From: Candidatus Zixiibacteriota bacterium
Lineage (GTDB): Bacteria; Zixibacteria; MSB-5A5; WJJR01
Length of the DNA stretch: 64,000 bases
Direction: 5' to 3'
Assembly (NCBI GenBank): GCA_036397555.1
Contig: DASWIS010000008.1
Coordinates: forward strand, 734,501-798,500
Shown here: piece after piece, positions 31,820 to 41,885 of the stretch
How positions within the stretch are numbered: the stretch's first letter is position 1
How the letters are laid out: each line of letters begins with the position of its first letter
Notes under the pieces: generated by a model
Database searches by the model: none
What the model saw: the letters and a program-made list of their open reading frames with translations, nothing else
Told to the model about the DNA's origin: nothing
Program-made: the position numbers and the translations under genes

Positions 31820-32996
31820 CCAGGGTCACTGGTGGAGTTGCCGGGCCGAAGAGGTCCGGCGGGATATCCGCGCATTCTCCGAGCAGGAAGTTGCTCCTGC
31901 CGCCGACTGGATGGACACCCACTCCGATTTCAATCCCGCACTCTATGAGATGCTGCGTCAGCGCCAACTGCTCTCGCTGTTGTGCCCCGCGGAATACGGC
32001 GGCCCGGCCTATGACACGCTCTCGTACGCGGTCGTCGTCGAAGAACTCAGCCGCATCTGCGGTTCGACCGGCATCACGGTCGCCGCCGCCAACTCGCTGG
32101 GTGTTGCCCCGATCGACATGTTCGGCTCGCCCGAACAAAAACAGCGCGTGCTCCCCGGAGTCGGCACACAAGGGCATGTCGTCGTCTTCGGCCTGACCGA
32201 ACCGGAAGCGGGCTCCGATGCCGCCGGCACGAAGACGACCGGCGTCCGCGATGGCGACAAATGGGTCATCAACGGCAGCAAGTGTTTCATCACCAATGGT
32301 CATTTTGCCGAGTGGATCATCTGCACCGCGGTCACGCAGCCGGGAATCGGCGCGCGCGGCATCTCATCGTTTCTTTTGCATAAAAGCACGCCCGGTTTTT
32401 CCGTCGGCAAGAAAGAAAAAAAACTCGGACTCCGCGGCTCCGACACCTCGACACTTCATTTCGATAATGTCCGACTCCCCGCCGATGCCATGCTCGGCCC
32501 CGACGGCAACGGGTTTCGGCAGTTCATGCAGACGCTCGATGCCGGACGCATCTCGATCGGCGCGATGGCGCTCGGTTTGGCACAGGGCGCATACGACATC
32601 GCCGTCAAGTACGCCCGGCAGCGTGTGCAATTCGGCCGGCCGATCGCCGATTTTCAGGCGATCCAGTTCAAGCTTGCCGATATGGCCACGCAGATCGAAG
32701 CATCGCGTCACTTGGTCTACCACGCGGCGTTTCTGAAGGACAGTGGCCAACCCTACGCGCGGCAATCGGCGATGGCCAAGCTGCACGCCTCTGAAACAGG
32801 ACGGTTTTGTGCCGATACCGCGATCCAGGTCCTCGGGGGCTATGGGCTGCTGGCCGAAAACCGCGTCGAACGTCACTGGCGCGATGTCAAGCTCTGCGAG
32901 ATCGGCGAGGGAACCTCCGAGATCCAACGCATTGTCATCGCCCGCCATCTGCTCCGGGAATCGGCGGGACTGCTCGAGAGTGAGACGGAAGCTTAG
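31788..32996 (+). CDS. Acyl-CoA dehydrogenase (third of three)
   Basis: A 402-residue dehydrogenase with VFGLTEPEAGSDAAG, KKLGLRGSDTSTLHF, LGLAQGAYDIAVKYARQR and GEGTSEIQRIVIARHL; the catalytic Glu position is kept, although the residue before it is Gly in place of Tyr. TTG 31788 is the only plausible standard start before the conserved N terminus, which overlaps the previous gene by 32 bases in another frame. It is not a recent duplicate of its neighbour, since the two differ throughout. It may act on a different branched acyl-CoA. Confidence 0.93.
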   Translation: MSSHAPSSLSSQGHWWSCRAEEVRRDIRAFSEQEVAPAADWMDTHSDFNPALYEMLRQRQLLSLLCPAEYGGPAYDTLSYAVVVEELSRICGSTGITVAAANSLGVAPIDMFGSPEQKQRVLPGVGTQGHVVVFGLTEPEAGSDAAGTKTTGVRDGDKWVINGSKCFITNGHFAEWIICTAVTQPGIGARGISSFLLHKSTPGFSVGKKEKKLGLRGSDTSTLHFDNVRLPADAMLGPDGNGFRQFMQTLDAGRISIGAMALGLAQGAYDIAVKYARQRVQFGRPIADFQAIQFKLADMATQIEASRHLVYHAAFLKDSGQPYARQSAMAKLHASETGRFCADTAIQVLGGYGLLAENRVERHWRDVKLCEIGEGTSEIQRIVIARHLLRESAGLLESETEA

Positions 32997-33136
32997 CCGC
33001 CCGACCCTTCCGGGGCTCCGGACTCCCTGACATACAGGGCGGGATCATGGCTCAAAATCGATTGTTCCGGGTTTGATCCGATCTTTACTTATGACGACCG
33101 GATCACGCAGTGCCGCGTCGTGGGATGGTGCCCGCT

Positions 33137-34102
33137 ATGAGCATGGAAAAGGTCGATAAGATCTGGATGAACGGACGCTTCGTCGATTGGGACGATGCAC
33201 GCATTCATGTCCTGTCGCACGTGGTCCATTACGGCTCGTCTGTGTTCGAGGGGCTGCGCTGCTACCGAACCAACAAGGGACCGGCAATCTTTCGTCTCGA
33301 TGATCACACCAAGCGGCTCTACAACTCCATGAAGATTTACCGCATGGAGTTGGACTACACCCCCGACCAGATCAATCAGGCCATCATCGATTTGATCCGG
33401 ATCAATCGGATCGAAGAATGTTACATCCGTCCGGTCGTCTACCGGGGCTATGACACGCTCGGCGTGCACCCCGCCAAGTGCCCCATCGAGATCGCGATTG
33501 CCGTCTGGAAATGGGGGAAGTATCTCGGCAGCGATGCGCTCGAAAAGGGTGTCGATGTCTGTGTGTCCTCGTGGCACCGTATGGCGCCGAACACATTCCC
33601 CGCGATGGCCAAGACCGGCGCCAATTACATGAACTCGCAATTGATCAAGATGGAAGCATTGGCCCACGGATATGTCGAAGGCATCGCGCTGGATCCCTAT
33701 GGACATGTCTCGGAAGGATCCGGCGAAAACATTTTCCTGGTGCGCAATGGCGTTTTGCTCACCCCGTCGTTCGGCTCGTCAATACTTCCCGGCATTACCC
33801 GCAACACCGTCATCACGCTGGCGCAGGATATGGGCATCAGCGTCATCGAGGAAGAAGTCCCGCGCGAGGCGCTCTATCTCGCCGACGAAGTCTTCTTTAC
33901 CGGTTCCGCTGCCGAAATCACGCCGATCTCGTCGGTCGACCGCATTCCCATCGGCAAGGGCGTCCGCGGACCCATCACGCGCAAGCTGCAGGACCGCTAC
34001 TTCGGGATTCTCACCGGGAGCCAGCCCGACACCTACGGATGGCTGACGCCGGTCGAGATGACCAAGCCCGAAAAGGTCGCTCCGGCACACGCCGTGCGCT
34101 GA
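33137..34102 (+). CDS. ilvE: Branched-chain amino acid aminotransferase
   Basis: PLP enzyme of fold type IV exchanging amino groups between Val/Leu/Ile and glutamate. The protein of about 321 residues has [15 protein letters not shown], the PLP lysine region NSQLIKMEA, and [14 protein letters not shown] with [14 protein letters not shown]. Start ATG 33137 or 33143 fits the family start [14 protein letters not shown]; a GTG at 33110 is also open. Sitting just after the acyl-CoA dehydrogenases, it may feed catabolism of branched-chain amino acids, but it could equally be biosynthetic. Confidence 0.95.
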   Translation: MSMEKVDKIWMNGRFVDWDDARIHVLSHVVHYGSSVFEGLRCYRTNKGPAIFRLDDHTKRLYNSMKIYRMELDYTPDQINQAIIDLIRINRIEECYIRPVVYRGYDTLGVHPAKCPIEIAIAVWKWGKYLGSDALEKGVDVCVSSWHRMAPNTFPAMAKTGANYMNSQLIKMEALAHGYVEGIALDPYGHVSEGSGENIFLVRNGVLLTPSFGSSILPGITRNTVITLAQDMGISVIEEEVPREALYLADEVFFTGSAAEITPISSVDRIPIGKGVRGPITRKLQDRYFGILTGSQPDTYGWLTPVEMTKPEKVAPAHAVR

Positions 34103-34332
34103 CTTCGATACGTCTATCTTTCTCTACAGATATGATTCAGAAACATGGCGCGTCAAACTGCCCCGAATGACTCGGTGCTCTCTGTGTCGGGCTCCTGACA
34201 ATCGGCTGTTGTCGCGGGTTGTCAATAAGGGCGCCGTGTCCTTGGCCCGCAATCTTCGACACCCGGCTTGCTTTCGACTCCGCGGCGTCGTATCTCGAAA
34301 CCGTAGCAGCCGGTACGAAGCGAGGTATTGCC

Positions 34333-35611
<1,279 letters not shown>

Positions 35612-35619
<8 letters not shown>

Positions 35620-35947
35620 TCCCGAATTCGCCGTTGTGCTGTCGACCGCGAAATCCAGGCGCGAGGCGGACACCATCGCCCGGCGCCTCATCGCCGATCG
35701 GGCGGCGGCCTGTGTCAATATCGTCGACAAGATTACATCGGTCTATCGCTGGAAGGGCAAAGTCGAAACGTCATCTGAGGTACTGCTGATCATCAAAACC
35801 CGCTGGCTCCTCGTCGATCAGGTGCAGGGCACGATCAAAGGATTCTCGTCGTATGAATGTCCCGAAGTGCTCGTGCTGCCGGTGATCGAAGGATCGGAAG
35901 AGTATCTGCGCTGGGTCACCGCATCGACGCGCACCGGCGATCGATAA
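35612..35947 (+). CDS. cutA: CutA-like divalent-cation tolerance protein
   Basis: A trimeric ferredoxin-like protein of 111 residues with [47 protein letters not shown] and [23 protein letters not shown], the full set of CutA signatures. CutA is linked with copper and other divalent metal tolerance, although its biochemical role is debated. The ATG overlaps the glyA stop by eight bases, so they are coupled. Confidence 0.94.
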
Positions 35948-35963
35948 ACAATGAGGGCACGAA

Positions 35964-36395
35964 ATGTATTTTCGCAGAACGTCGTCCGGATATGTCATCC
36001 GCCTGAAGAAGGGCGAGGAGATCCATGCCTCGCTGACCCGATTCATGAAGGCCATGGACATCGGTGCGGGATCGGTAACCGGCCTGGGTGCAGTGACCAA
36101 AGTCGCACTCGGTTACTTTCATGCCGACACGCGGGAATATGACCGTTTCGAGTACAACGACGAATACGAACTGGTCAGTCTCACCGGCAATCTCTCTTAC
36201 GACGACGGCAACCCGCGCCTGCATGCGCATGTTGTGATCTCCGGTCCGGACATGAAAGCCATCTCCGGTCATTTGTTCGAGGCGAGCATCGCGGTGACCG
36301 GGGAGTTCTACCTGACGTTCGTCGATCAGCGCATCGACCGCGTCTACGATGACGAAACCGGTTTGAAGCTGCTGAATCTGCCAGAGACTCTGTAA
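35964..36395 (+). CDS. PPC-domain (DUF296) protein
   Basis: The whole 143-residue protein matches the PPC fold: YVIRLKKGEEIHASLTRFM, then GSVTGLGAVTKVALGYF, ELVSLTGNLSY, LHAHVVISGPD and GHLFEASIAVTGEFYL. In plants this domain follows AT-hooks in DNA-binding proteins; bacterial single-domain versions form trimers and have no settled role. The conserved His-x-His in LHAHV could bind metal. It follows cutA by 16 bases in the same operon. Confidence 0.9.
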   Translation: MYFRRTSSGYVIRLKKGEEIHASLTRFMKAMDIGAGSVTGLGAVTKVALGYFHADTREYDRFEYNDEYELVSLTGNLSYDDGNPRLHAHVVISGPDMKAISGHLFEASIAVTGEFYLTFVDQRIDRVYDDETGLKLLNLPETL

Positions 36396-36436
36396 ACAGT
36401 GATTCCCTGTGACAGTCGGCCAGGGTGCCGACCCGG

Positions 36437-37249
36437 ATGAGTATGCCGCCCCGCGCTCCCATCATCACGCTGACGAGCGATTTTGGCATGGCCGATGGCA
36501 CCGTGGGCGCCATGATCGGCGTCATCAAGTCGATCTGTCCCGTCGCCGAAGTCGTCGTGACCGCCGCTGACGTGCCCCCGCACGACATTTCTCGCGGCGC
36601 CTGGGCGCTCCTGCAATCGGCCCCGTTCTTCCCGCCCGGATGCATCCATGTGGCCGTCGTCGATCCCGGAGTCGGTTCCGGACGGCGCGGGCTCCTTGTC
36701 CAAACGGAGCGCGACACATTTCTTGGTCCCGATAATGGGGTGCTGACTTGGGTGTTGCGTGGCCCGACCAATGTGACATACCGCGAACTGACGAATCGGA
36801 GTTACCGCCTGGCATCCGCGGGCGTTACATTCGATGGCCGCGACCTGTTTGCCGCGGCGGCCGCGCATTTGGCCGCGGGCGCAGACCCTTCGGCATTCGG
36901 CCCGACGATCGATGATCCGGTACGCTTGGAATGGCCGGACCCCGTGGTGAGAGATGAACGTGTCCTGGGAATTGTCCTGGTCAGCGATCAGTTCGGAAAT
37001 CTCATTACGAACGTGCCCTTTGAGCAGGTCGCGGGGCTATTTGGCGATGCCGAACTGGTGGTGTCCGTCGGAACGATCACCGCAATCCCGATCGTTCCCT
37101 CCTACTCGCACATCCGTGAGGAATATGGCGCAGTTGTCAATGGCACCGGTCTTTTGGAAATCGCCGCGCATCGCGGATCGGCGGCCGCCAGGACGGGATT
37201 GCAACGGGGGGCTGCCGTCATCATCGCGCCGAGGGAAGCTGTGCCATGA
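36437..37249 (+). CDS. SAM hydroxide adenosyltransferase (DUF62 family)
   Basis: Homologue of the fluorinase/chlorinase fold whose bacterial members hydrolyse S-adenosylmethionine to adenosine and methionine using hydroxide. The protein of about 270 residues has ITLTSDFGMADGTVGAM with the SAM-binding Asp, HVAVVDPGVGSGRRG, FLGPDNGVL and a C-terminal domain with VSDQFGNLITNV. No 23-residue fluorinase loop is obvious. The start may be GTG 36425 or ATG 36437/36443. Its stop overlaps the nrdR start by four bases. Confidence 0.92.
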   Translation: MSMPPRAPIITLTSDFGMADGTVGAMIGVIKSICPVAEVVVTAADVPPHDISRGAWALLQSAPFFPPGCIHVAVVDPGVGSGRRGLLVQTERDTFLGPDNGVLTWVLRGPTNVTYRELTNRSYRLASAGVTFDGRDLFAAAAAHLAAGADPSAFGPTIDDPVRLEWPDPVVRDERVLGIVLVSDQFGNLITNVPFEQVAGLFGDAELVVSVGTITAIPIVPSYSHIREEYGAVVNGTGLLEIAAHRGSAAARTGLQRGAAVIIAPREAVP

Positions 37250-37695
37250 ATTGTCCGTTCTGCGGACACGATGAAGATCGGGTGGTCGATTCGCGCTCGG
37301 TCAGAGAGGGGCGCGGCGTACGCCGCCGCCGTGAATGCCTCGGCTGCAAAGAGCGTTACACCACCTACGAGTACATCGAAAAGGTCGAGTTGATGGTGGT
37401 CAAAAACGACGGCCGCCAGGAACCCTACGACCGCGGCAAGTTGATCGAGGGAATCCGCGTCGCCTGCAAGAAACGGCCGATCGGGGCCAAAAAGATCGAA
37501 GCAATGGTCGACGAGGTCGAAAAGCGCATCTATGGCCTGTCACGGGGCGAAGTCGCGTCGCAACAGATCGGCGAGCACGTGATGGACCTGCTGCGCGAGA
37601 CCGACGAAGTGGCCTACGTGCGCTTTGCCTCGGTCTACCGCAAGTTTCAGGACAAGTCACAGTTCTTCGAAGAACTCAAGCAAATGCTCGAATAA
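37246..37695 (+). CDS. nrdR: Transcriptional repressor NrdR
   Basis: Represses ribonucleotide reductase genes by binding NrdR boxes in an ATP/dATP-dependent way. The 149-residue protein has the N-terminal zinc ribbon (MNCPFCGHDEDRVVDSR then RRRECLGCKERYTTYE, four Cys) and an ATP-cone at about 45-135 (VVKNDGRQEPYDRGKL). Length is canonical. No nrd gene lies in the window. It overlaps the preceding stop by four bases and is followed by tatC after 18 bases. Confidence 0.97.
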   Translation: MNCPFCGHDEDRVVDSRSVREGRGVRRRRECLGCKERYTTYEYIEKVELMVVKNDGRQEPYDRGKLIEGIRVACKKRPIGAKKIEAMVDEVEKRIYGLSRGEVASQQIGEHVMDLLRETDEVAYVRFASVYRKFQDKSQFFEELKQMLE

Positions 37696-37713
37696 ACGGC
37701 ATCCCGCCGATCC

Positions 37714-38421
37714 ATGACTGCCGATCCCGGGGAAATGAGCTTTCTGGCGCACTTGGAAGAATTGCGCTGGCGTCTGATCAAATCGATCGCCAGCGTCCTC
37801 ATCGTCTCCATTGTCGCATATTTCTTCTCTGACCGACTTCTGGAATGGCTGACCAGCCCGATTTCCGAAGTCTATTTCATGGGTCCGACCGAAGCGTTCT
37901 CGGTACGGATCAAGATTTCGCTCTTTGCCGGGCTGATCGTCAGCGTACCCATCATCCTGTACCAGGCTTGGCGGTTCGTTGCTCCGGGCCTGTACGCCCA
38001 TGAGGTCTGGATTGCCATTCCTCTCGTTTTGAGCGCGACAGTGTTCTTTCTCGGCGGTGCGGCGTTTTGCTACCTCGTGGTTTTGCCCGTGGGTATGAAG
38101 TTTTTGATGGGATTCGGCACCGAGAAACTGCGACCGCTGATCGCCGTCGATCGCTATATCAGCTTTGTCACCTGGATGATGCTGGCTTTCGGCGCGGTCT
38201 TCGAACTCCCCATCGCCTCGTTTATACTGGGCCGAATTGGTCTGATTTCCAGTTCCGCCCTCCGTCGTGGGCGCCGGTATGCGCTTGTCACGATCCTCGT
38301 TGTCGCGGCCTTCATCACCCCGTCCCCGGACGCTTTCTCCCAGTTGATGTTAGCAGGCCCGCTTTATCTGTTATATGAAGTCTCCATATTGATTGTCCGC
38401 CTGACCGGTGTGCGCGGCTGA
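37714..38421 (+). CDS. tatC: Sec-independent translocase subunit TatC
   Basis: Core receptor of the twin-arginine translocase for folded proteins. The 235-residue protein has about six membrane helices. It opens MSFLAHLEELRWRLIKS, the conserved cytoplasmic N terminus, and has the periplasmic PTEAFSVRIKISLFAGLIVS and FVAPGLYAHE loops and the conserved FGAVFELP. No tatA/B lies nearby. It is probably co-transcribed with nrdR; the cold-shock gene behind it has its own promoter. Confidence 0.96.
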   Translation: MTADPGEMSFLAHLEELRWRLIKSIASVLIVSIVAYFFSDRLLEWLTSPISEVYFMGPTEAFSVRIKISLFAGLIVSVPIILYQAWRFVAPGLYAHEVWIAIPLVLSATVFFLGGAAFCYLVVLPVGMKFLMGFGTEKLRPLIAVDRYISFVTWMMLAFGAVFELPIASFILGRIGLISSSALRRGRRYALVTILVVAAFITPSPDAFSQLMLAGPLYLLYEVSILIVRLTGVRG

Positions 38422-38483
38422 AATCTCCCGCCTGTGGCCTGTCGTGTCCGAGTGCGCCGTATACCCCGCTTGATCCTTTTTGG

Positions 38484-38512
38484 TTGACACCGGGACAAAT
38501 CGACATTAAAAT
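38484..38512 (+). promoter_or_regulatory. Strong sigma-70-type promoter for the cold-shock gene
   Basis: Perfect TTGACA (38484-38489), a 17-base spacer and TAAAAT (38507-38512, five of six). Predicted transcription start near 38519. Confidence 0.75.
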
Positions 38513-38518
38513 CGGATC

Positions 38519-38742
38519 AAAAGACGCGAGGAGCTTTCGTCGGTCCACCAGCAGGAGCATCAACTCCACAGTCGAGTGCGTTTGTGCCATTCGTATGGGT
38601 TATGGACGGGTGTCCTTGTCCTCCAAAGCCATTGAACTGATCCGTCAGCGCACAGCGACGCATCCGCTTTCGGTCGGGATGGGTTGGTCGTGCGTATGGT
38701 GTGGTACGACACTATCAGCATGACAGAAAGGTGGTGACAGGC
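38519..38742 (+). promoter_or_regulatory. Long 5' leader of the cold-shock mRNA
   Basis: About 224 bases lie between the predicted transcription start and the cold-shock start codon, with no protein gene in them. Long structured leaders that refold on cooling are known for cspA-type mRNAs in Escherichia coli (about 160 bases). A similar role here is inference; no cold-box motif was recognised. Confidence 0.4.
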
Positions 38743-38961
38743 TTGCCAGAAGGGACCGTGAAATGGTTTAACGACTCCAAGGGGTTTGGATTCATCACGC
38801 AGGAAGGCGTCGGCAAAGACATCTTTGTTCACTACACCGCCGTCCAGGGCGATGGATTCAAGACGCTCCGCGAGGGTGACCGCGTCAGCTTCGAAATTGT
38901 CGAGGGACCCAAGGGCCTGCAGGCGACCAATGTCGTCGCGACCTCACGCGCGGAGAGTTAG
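38743..38961 (+). CDS. Cold-shock protein (CspA family)
   Basis: Small OB-fold RNA chaperone of about 72 residues. It begins [18 protein letters not shown] and carries [10 protein letters not shown], covering the RNP-1 (KGFGFI) and RNP-2 (IFVHY) motifs; the end GLQATNVVA is standard. The TTG at 38743 is taken as start because AGGTGG stands at the right distance and the family start follows. An in-frame extension to 38701 is possible. A strong promoter and long leader precede it. Confidence 0.92.
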   Translation: MPEGTVKWFNDSKGFGFITQEGVGKDIFVHYTAVQGDGFKTLREGDRVSFEIVEGPKGLQATNVVATSRAES

Positions 38962-39070
38962 CCGGCTGATGTGACGTCCATTATCTGTGAGTCTCCGTTT
39001 CTCCGGAGCATCCTCCCGGAAACGAATTCCATAGCGCCTCACCAATAGACGTCTGACAGTCCTCAACACG

Positions 39071-39091
39071 GTCGGAGGAGAAATCTCCGAC
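39071..39091. other. 7-bp perfect hairpin after csp
   Basis: GTCGGAG pairs with CTCCGAC around GAGAAAT. No T-run follows; it may be part of the 3' end of the cold-shock transcript. Confidence 0.4.
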
Positions 39092-39103
39092 ACAAAACCT
39101 CAC

Positions 39104-39135
39104 GATTTGGCGCGCCCGAAACGGCGCGCCAAATC
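39104..39135. repeat. 13-bp perfect inverted repeat around GGCGCGCC
   Basis: GATTTGGCGCGCC (39104-39116) pairs perfectly with GGCGCGCCAAATC (39123-39135) around CGAAAC. It contains two copies of the self-complementary octamer GGCGCGCC, one in each arm. There is no T-run, so it is not a standard terminator. Confidence 0.8.
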
Positions 39136-39322
39136 TCTAACCGACTTAACTCCAACACGTTAAAATCAACGCCCGTGCCGCGCGATTCAACGGTTACTTT
39201 AAGTCCTTGCCCGCTGCGATGACGCCCCTGATATACCCCGCGTGATCGTTGCTCGATAATGCGGCCCGGCGACCGATTTTTCGGGTATAGGGGATGGCTT
39301 GTCCGAAGACAATGGTGTGCAC

Positions 39323-41842
39323 ATGACGGATATCGAGCGATCGGTGGTGATACCATTCGACGGGCGCGATGAATTGTTGTCTGAACCCGTCCCGGTGATT
39401 CCCATCCAAAGCGAGGTCCCCTTTCCTTTGGCGGTCGTCTCGCTGAACTTTCGCACCCCGTATGCGCTTCAAGTCCTCGCGCAGATTCGGGAGCGTCCGA
39501 CCCCGTTTTGGGCCGTCTGGACCACGACCGAATACGACCGGGAGCGATTGAAGAACTTGCTGCCCTCGGTGGGCATTGCCTGCCGGGTGCTGTCCTCACG
39601 CGAATTGGGGCCGGGGCGTTGGCGTGTCGACGTTGAAGGGCTCTCACGGGCACGCTTGGTCCGTGTCGAGGATTCGGCAACGGCAGTCACAGCGCTGATC
39701 GAAGCGGTCGTCGAGACCGTTGCCGATCCCCAGGTTGCGGCTGAGAAGATTCGAGTCTGCCACGACTTGCTGCTGGCGCTGGTGGAGCAGGGGGGCCAAT
39801 ACCCGATTGAGCTGGTCCGAGTCGCTGAACTGGCCCGTGATCAGGCAGACCGCTACTCGGATTTGTTGGCTGCCTCGGTTCACTTTCCCCAGGATGACAA
39901 GTGGCGTCTGGCCCAAATGCCCGACCCGATCGCCCGTCTCGATCTGTTGGCTGAGTTGTTGCGGGTCGAAGTTGCCGGTGCCGACCGCAAGCACGACCTG
40001 GATCGGCGCGCCGGGGCGGCGGTCGAAAAGCGGCAGCGTGTGGAGTTCCTCCGCGCCCAATTCGAAGCGGTCCGCAAAGAATTGGAGGTACTGGATGCCG
40101 GCGCAACCGAACTCGATCAGTTGGCCGATCAGATCGGACGTGCCGGCTTGCCGGCACCGGTGGCGCGTCGTGTCCGAAGCGAGCTGGAACGTCTGCGCGT
40201 CATCTCCACCGCGTCGGCGGAATACTCGGAGATTCGCAACTACATCGACTGGCTGATCAACATTCCCTGGACCGCCACGGCCCACGAGCGGACCGACATC
40301 AACGAGGTTCTTCGTGTATTGGACGAGGAAGTCTACGGCCAACGGCGGGCCAAGGAACGCATCTGCGAGTACATCGCCGTGCGACTGCAAACCGGGCAAA
40401 CGACGCCCAATGTGCTCTGCCTCGTGGGTCCGGCGGGGGTCGGCAAGACCCTTCTGGCGCGCGGGATCGCCCGGGCCCTGCGTCGGCCGCTGATCTCCCT
40501 CAATGTTGGCCTGCTCCGATCAGAGGGGGTTCTGAAGGGAAACCGTCGCACCTTCCCCGGCGCAATGCCCGGACGGCTGCTTCGGCAGTTACGGGCGGTC
40601 GGGGTAACCAACCCGGCCTGTATTCTCGAAGACATTGACCGACTCGGCTCCGATAACGGCAACACCGACATTGCCGCTGTCCTAATGGAGGGAATGGACC
40701 CGGGCGTGAATCACGACTTTTGGGACTACTACCTCGAGTTTCCCTACGATCTGTCGCGCGTGCTCTACATCTGCACCGCCACCGATGCCGAGACAATTCC
40801 GGAGATGCTTGCCGAACGCATGGAGATGGTCGAGTTGCCGGGCTACCTGATGGAAGACAAGGCGGAGATCACATTTAAGTATCTCTGGCCGCGCCAGCTC
40901 GGTCTGCACGGACTTCCCGAGAGCGAATTCACATTGACGGTCGCCGCTGTCCAAAAGGTCATTCGCGAGTACACGCTGGAAGCCGGACTGAGCGAACTGA
41001 AGAAGGCATTGGAAGTGATCTGCCGGCACTTGGCGGCCGAGCGGGCCGGAGGGCAGCGTGGGTTCGTTCGCATCGGCGCCCAGCAGGTGGAAAAGTTGCT
41101 CGGTACTCCCGTTTACATCCCCGAAAAGGCCGAGGCGAAGCCGGAGATCGGTGTGGCCATGGGTGTTGCCTGGACTCAGACGGGCGGCGATATCATGCTC
41201 ATTGAAGCCCTCAAAATGCGCGGCTCCGGCAATGTGATCTCGACCGGCTCCCTGGGGGAGGTCATGCGCGAGTCGATCCAGGCGGCTCACTCCTGGGTCC
41301 GGTCGCGGGCCGACTGGCTGGGAATCCGGCACGACGACTTCGGCAACTATGACATCCATGTGCACTTTCCATCGGGTGCCATCCCGAAGGATGGCCCCTC
41401 GGCCGGCATCACGATTACGGTCGTTATCGCGTCGGTCATGTCCGAGCGGGCGGTCCGTAATGACTTTGCCATGACCGGCGAGGTGTCATTGCGGGGAAAG
41501 GTCCTGCCCGTCGGGGGTATCAAGGAAAAGGTCGCCGCGGCCCATCGTGTCGGGATTCACAGAATGATCGTGCCCCGGCAGAATATCAAGGACCTGCAGG
41601 ATGTCCCGCGACGCATCTCCAAGGAGATGGAATACGTCCCGGTGGAGACCGTCGATGAAGTCTTCACTCATGTGTTGCTGAACTTCGATCCGGCCAAGGC
41701 GAGTCTGGAGAAGCTGCTGCGCATGGAGCTGGTCCGACGGCAGTCGTCCGGGCGCAAGGGGGCCAGGACGAAGAACAAGTCAACCGTCAAGTCACGTGGC
41801 CGTATCAAGACGCAGGTCGGCAAGCGACGCGAGAGACGTTGA
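39323..41842 (+). CDS. Divergent Lon-type ATP-dependent protease
   Basis: A protein of about 839 residues with an N-terminal Lon substrate domain (about 20-200), an AAA+ ATPase with P-loop GPAGVGKT near 369, and a C-terminal serine protease with DGPSAGI (Ser about 693) and GGIKEKVAA (Lys about 734), the Ser-Lys dyad of Lon. The Walker B stretch reads ILEDIDRL, where Lon normally has LLDEIDK, so the two acidic residues are swapped. The helix near the sensor-2 Arg reads GLSELKK in place of GVRxLER. The last 35 residues are very basic. It may be a second, specialised Lon. Start ATG 39323, or TTG 39299. Confidence 0.9.
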   Translation: MTDIERSVVIPFDGRDELLSEPVPVIPIQSEVPFPLAVVSLNFRTPYALQVLAQIRERPTPFWAVWTTTEYDRERLKNLLPSVGIACRVLSSRELGPGRWRVDVEGLSRARLVRVEDSATAVTALIEAVVETVADPQVAAEKIRVCHDLLLALVEQGGQYPIELVRVAELARDQADRYSDLLAASVHFPQDDKWRLAQMPDPIARLDLLAELLRVEVAGADRKHDLDRRAGAAVEKRQRVEFLRAQFEAVRKELEVLDAGATELDQLADQIGRAGLPAPVARRVRSELERLRVISTASAEYSEIRNYIDWLINIPWTATAHERTDINEVLRVLDEEVYGQRRAKERICEYIAVRLQTGQTTPNVLCLVGPAGVGKTLLARGIARALRRPLISLNVGLLRSEGVLKGNRRTFPGAMPGRLLRQLRAVGVTNPACILEDIDRLGSDNGNTDIAAVLMEGMDPGVNHDFWDYYLEFPYDLSRVLYICTATDAETIPEMLAERMEMVELPGYLMEDKAEITFKYLWPRQLGLHGLPESEFTLTVAAVQKVIREYTLEAGLSELKKALEVICRHLAAERAGGQRGFVRIGAQQVEKLLGTPVYIPEKAEAKPEIGVAMGVAWTQTGGDIMLIEALKMRGSGNVISTGSLGEVMRESIQAAHSWVRSRADWLGIRHDDFGNYDIHVHFPSGAIPKDGPSAGITITVVIASVMSERAVRNDFAMTGEVSLRGKVLPVGGIKEKVAAAHRVGIHRMIVPRQNIKDLQDVPRRISKEMEYVPVETVDEVFTHVLLNFDPAKASLEKLLRMELVRRQSSGRKGARTKNKSTVKSRGRIKTQVGKRRERR

Positions 41843-41885
41843 CAGACGCTCGCTGGCAGTGCATTAACAACGCGAGGATCGGCCG

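Larger units (their letters stand above)
38962..39322. other. Non-coding space between csp and lon, with two perfect hairpins
   Basis: About 360 bases hold no convincing gene. Two hairpins stand out: GTCGGAG/CTCCGAC (39071-39091) and a 13-bp perfect stem (39104-39135), listed separately. A GATAAT at 39255-39260 and a TATACC near 39233 could be -10 boxes for lon, but neither has a clear -35 partner. Confidence 0.6.
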
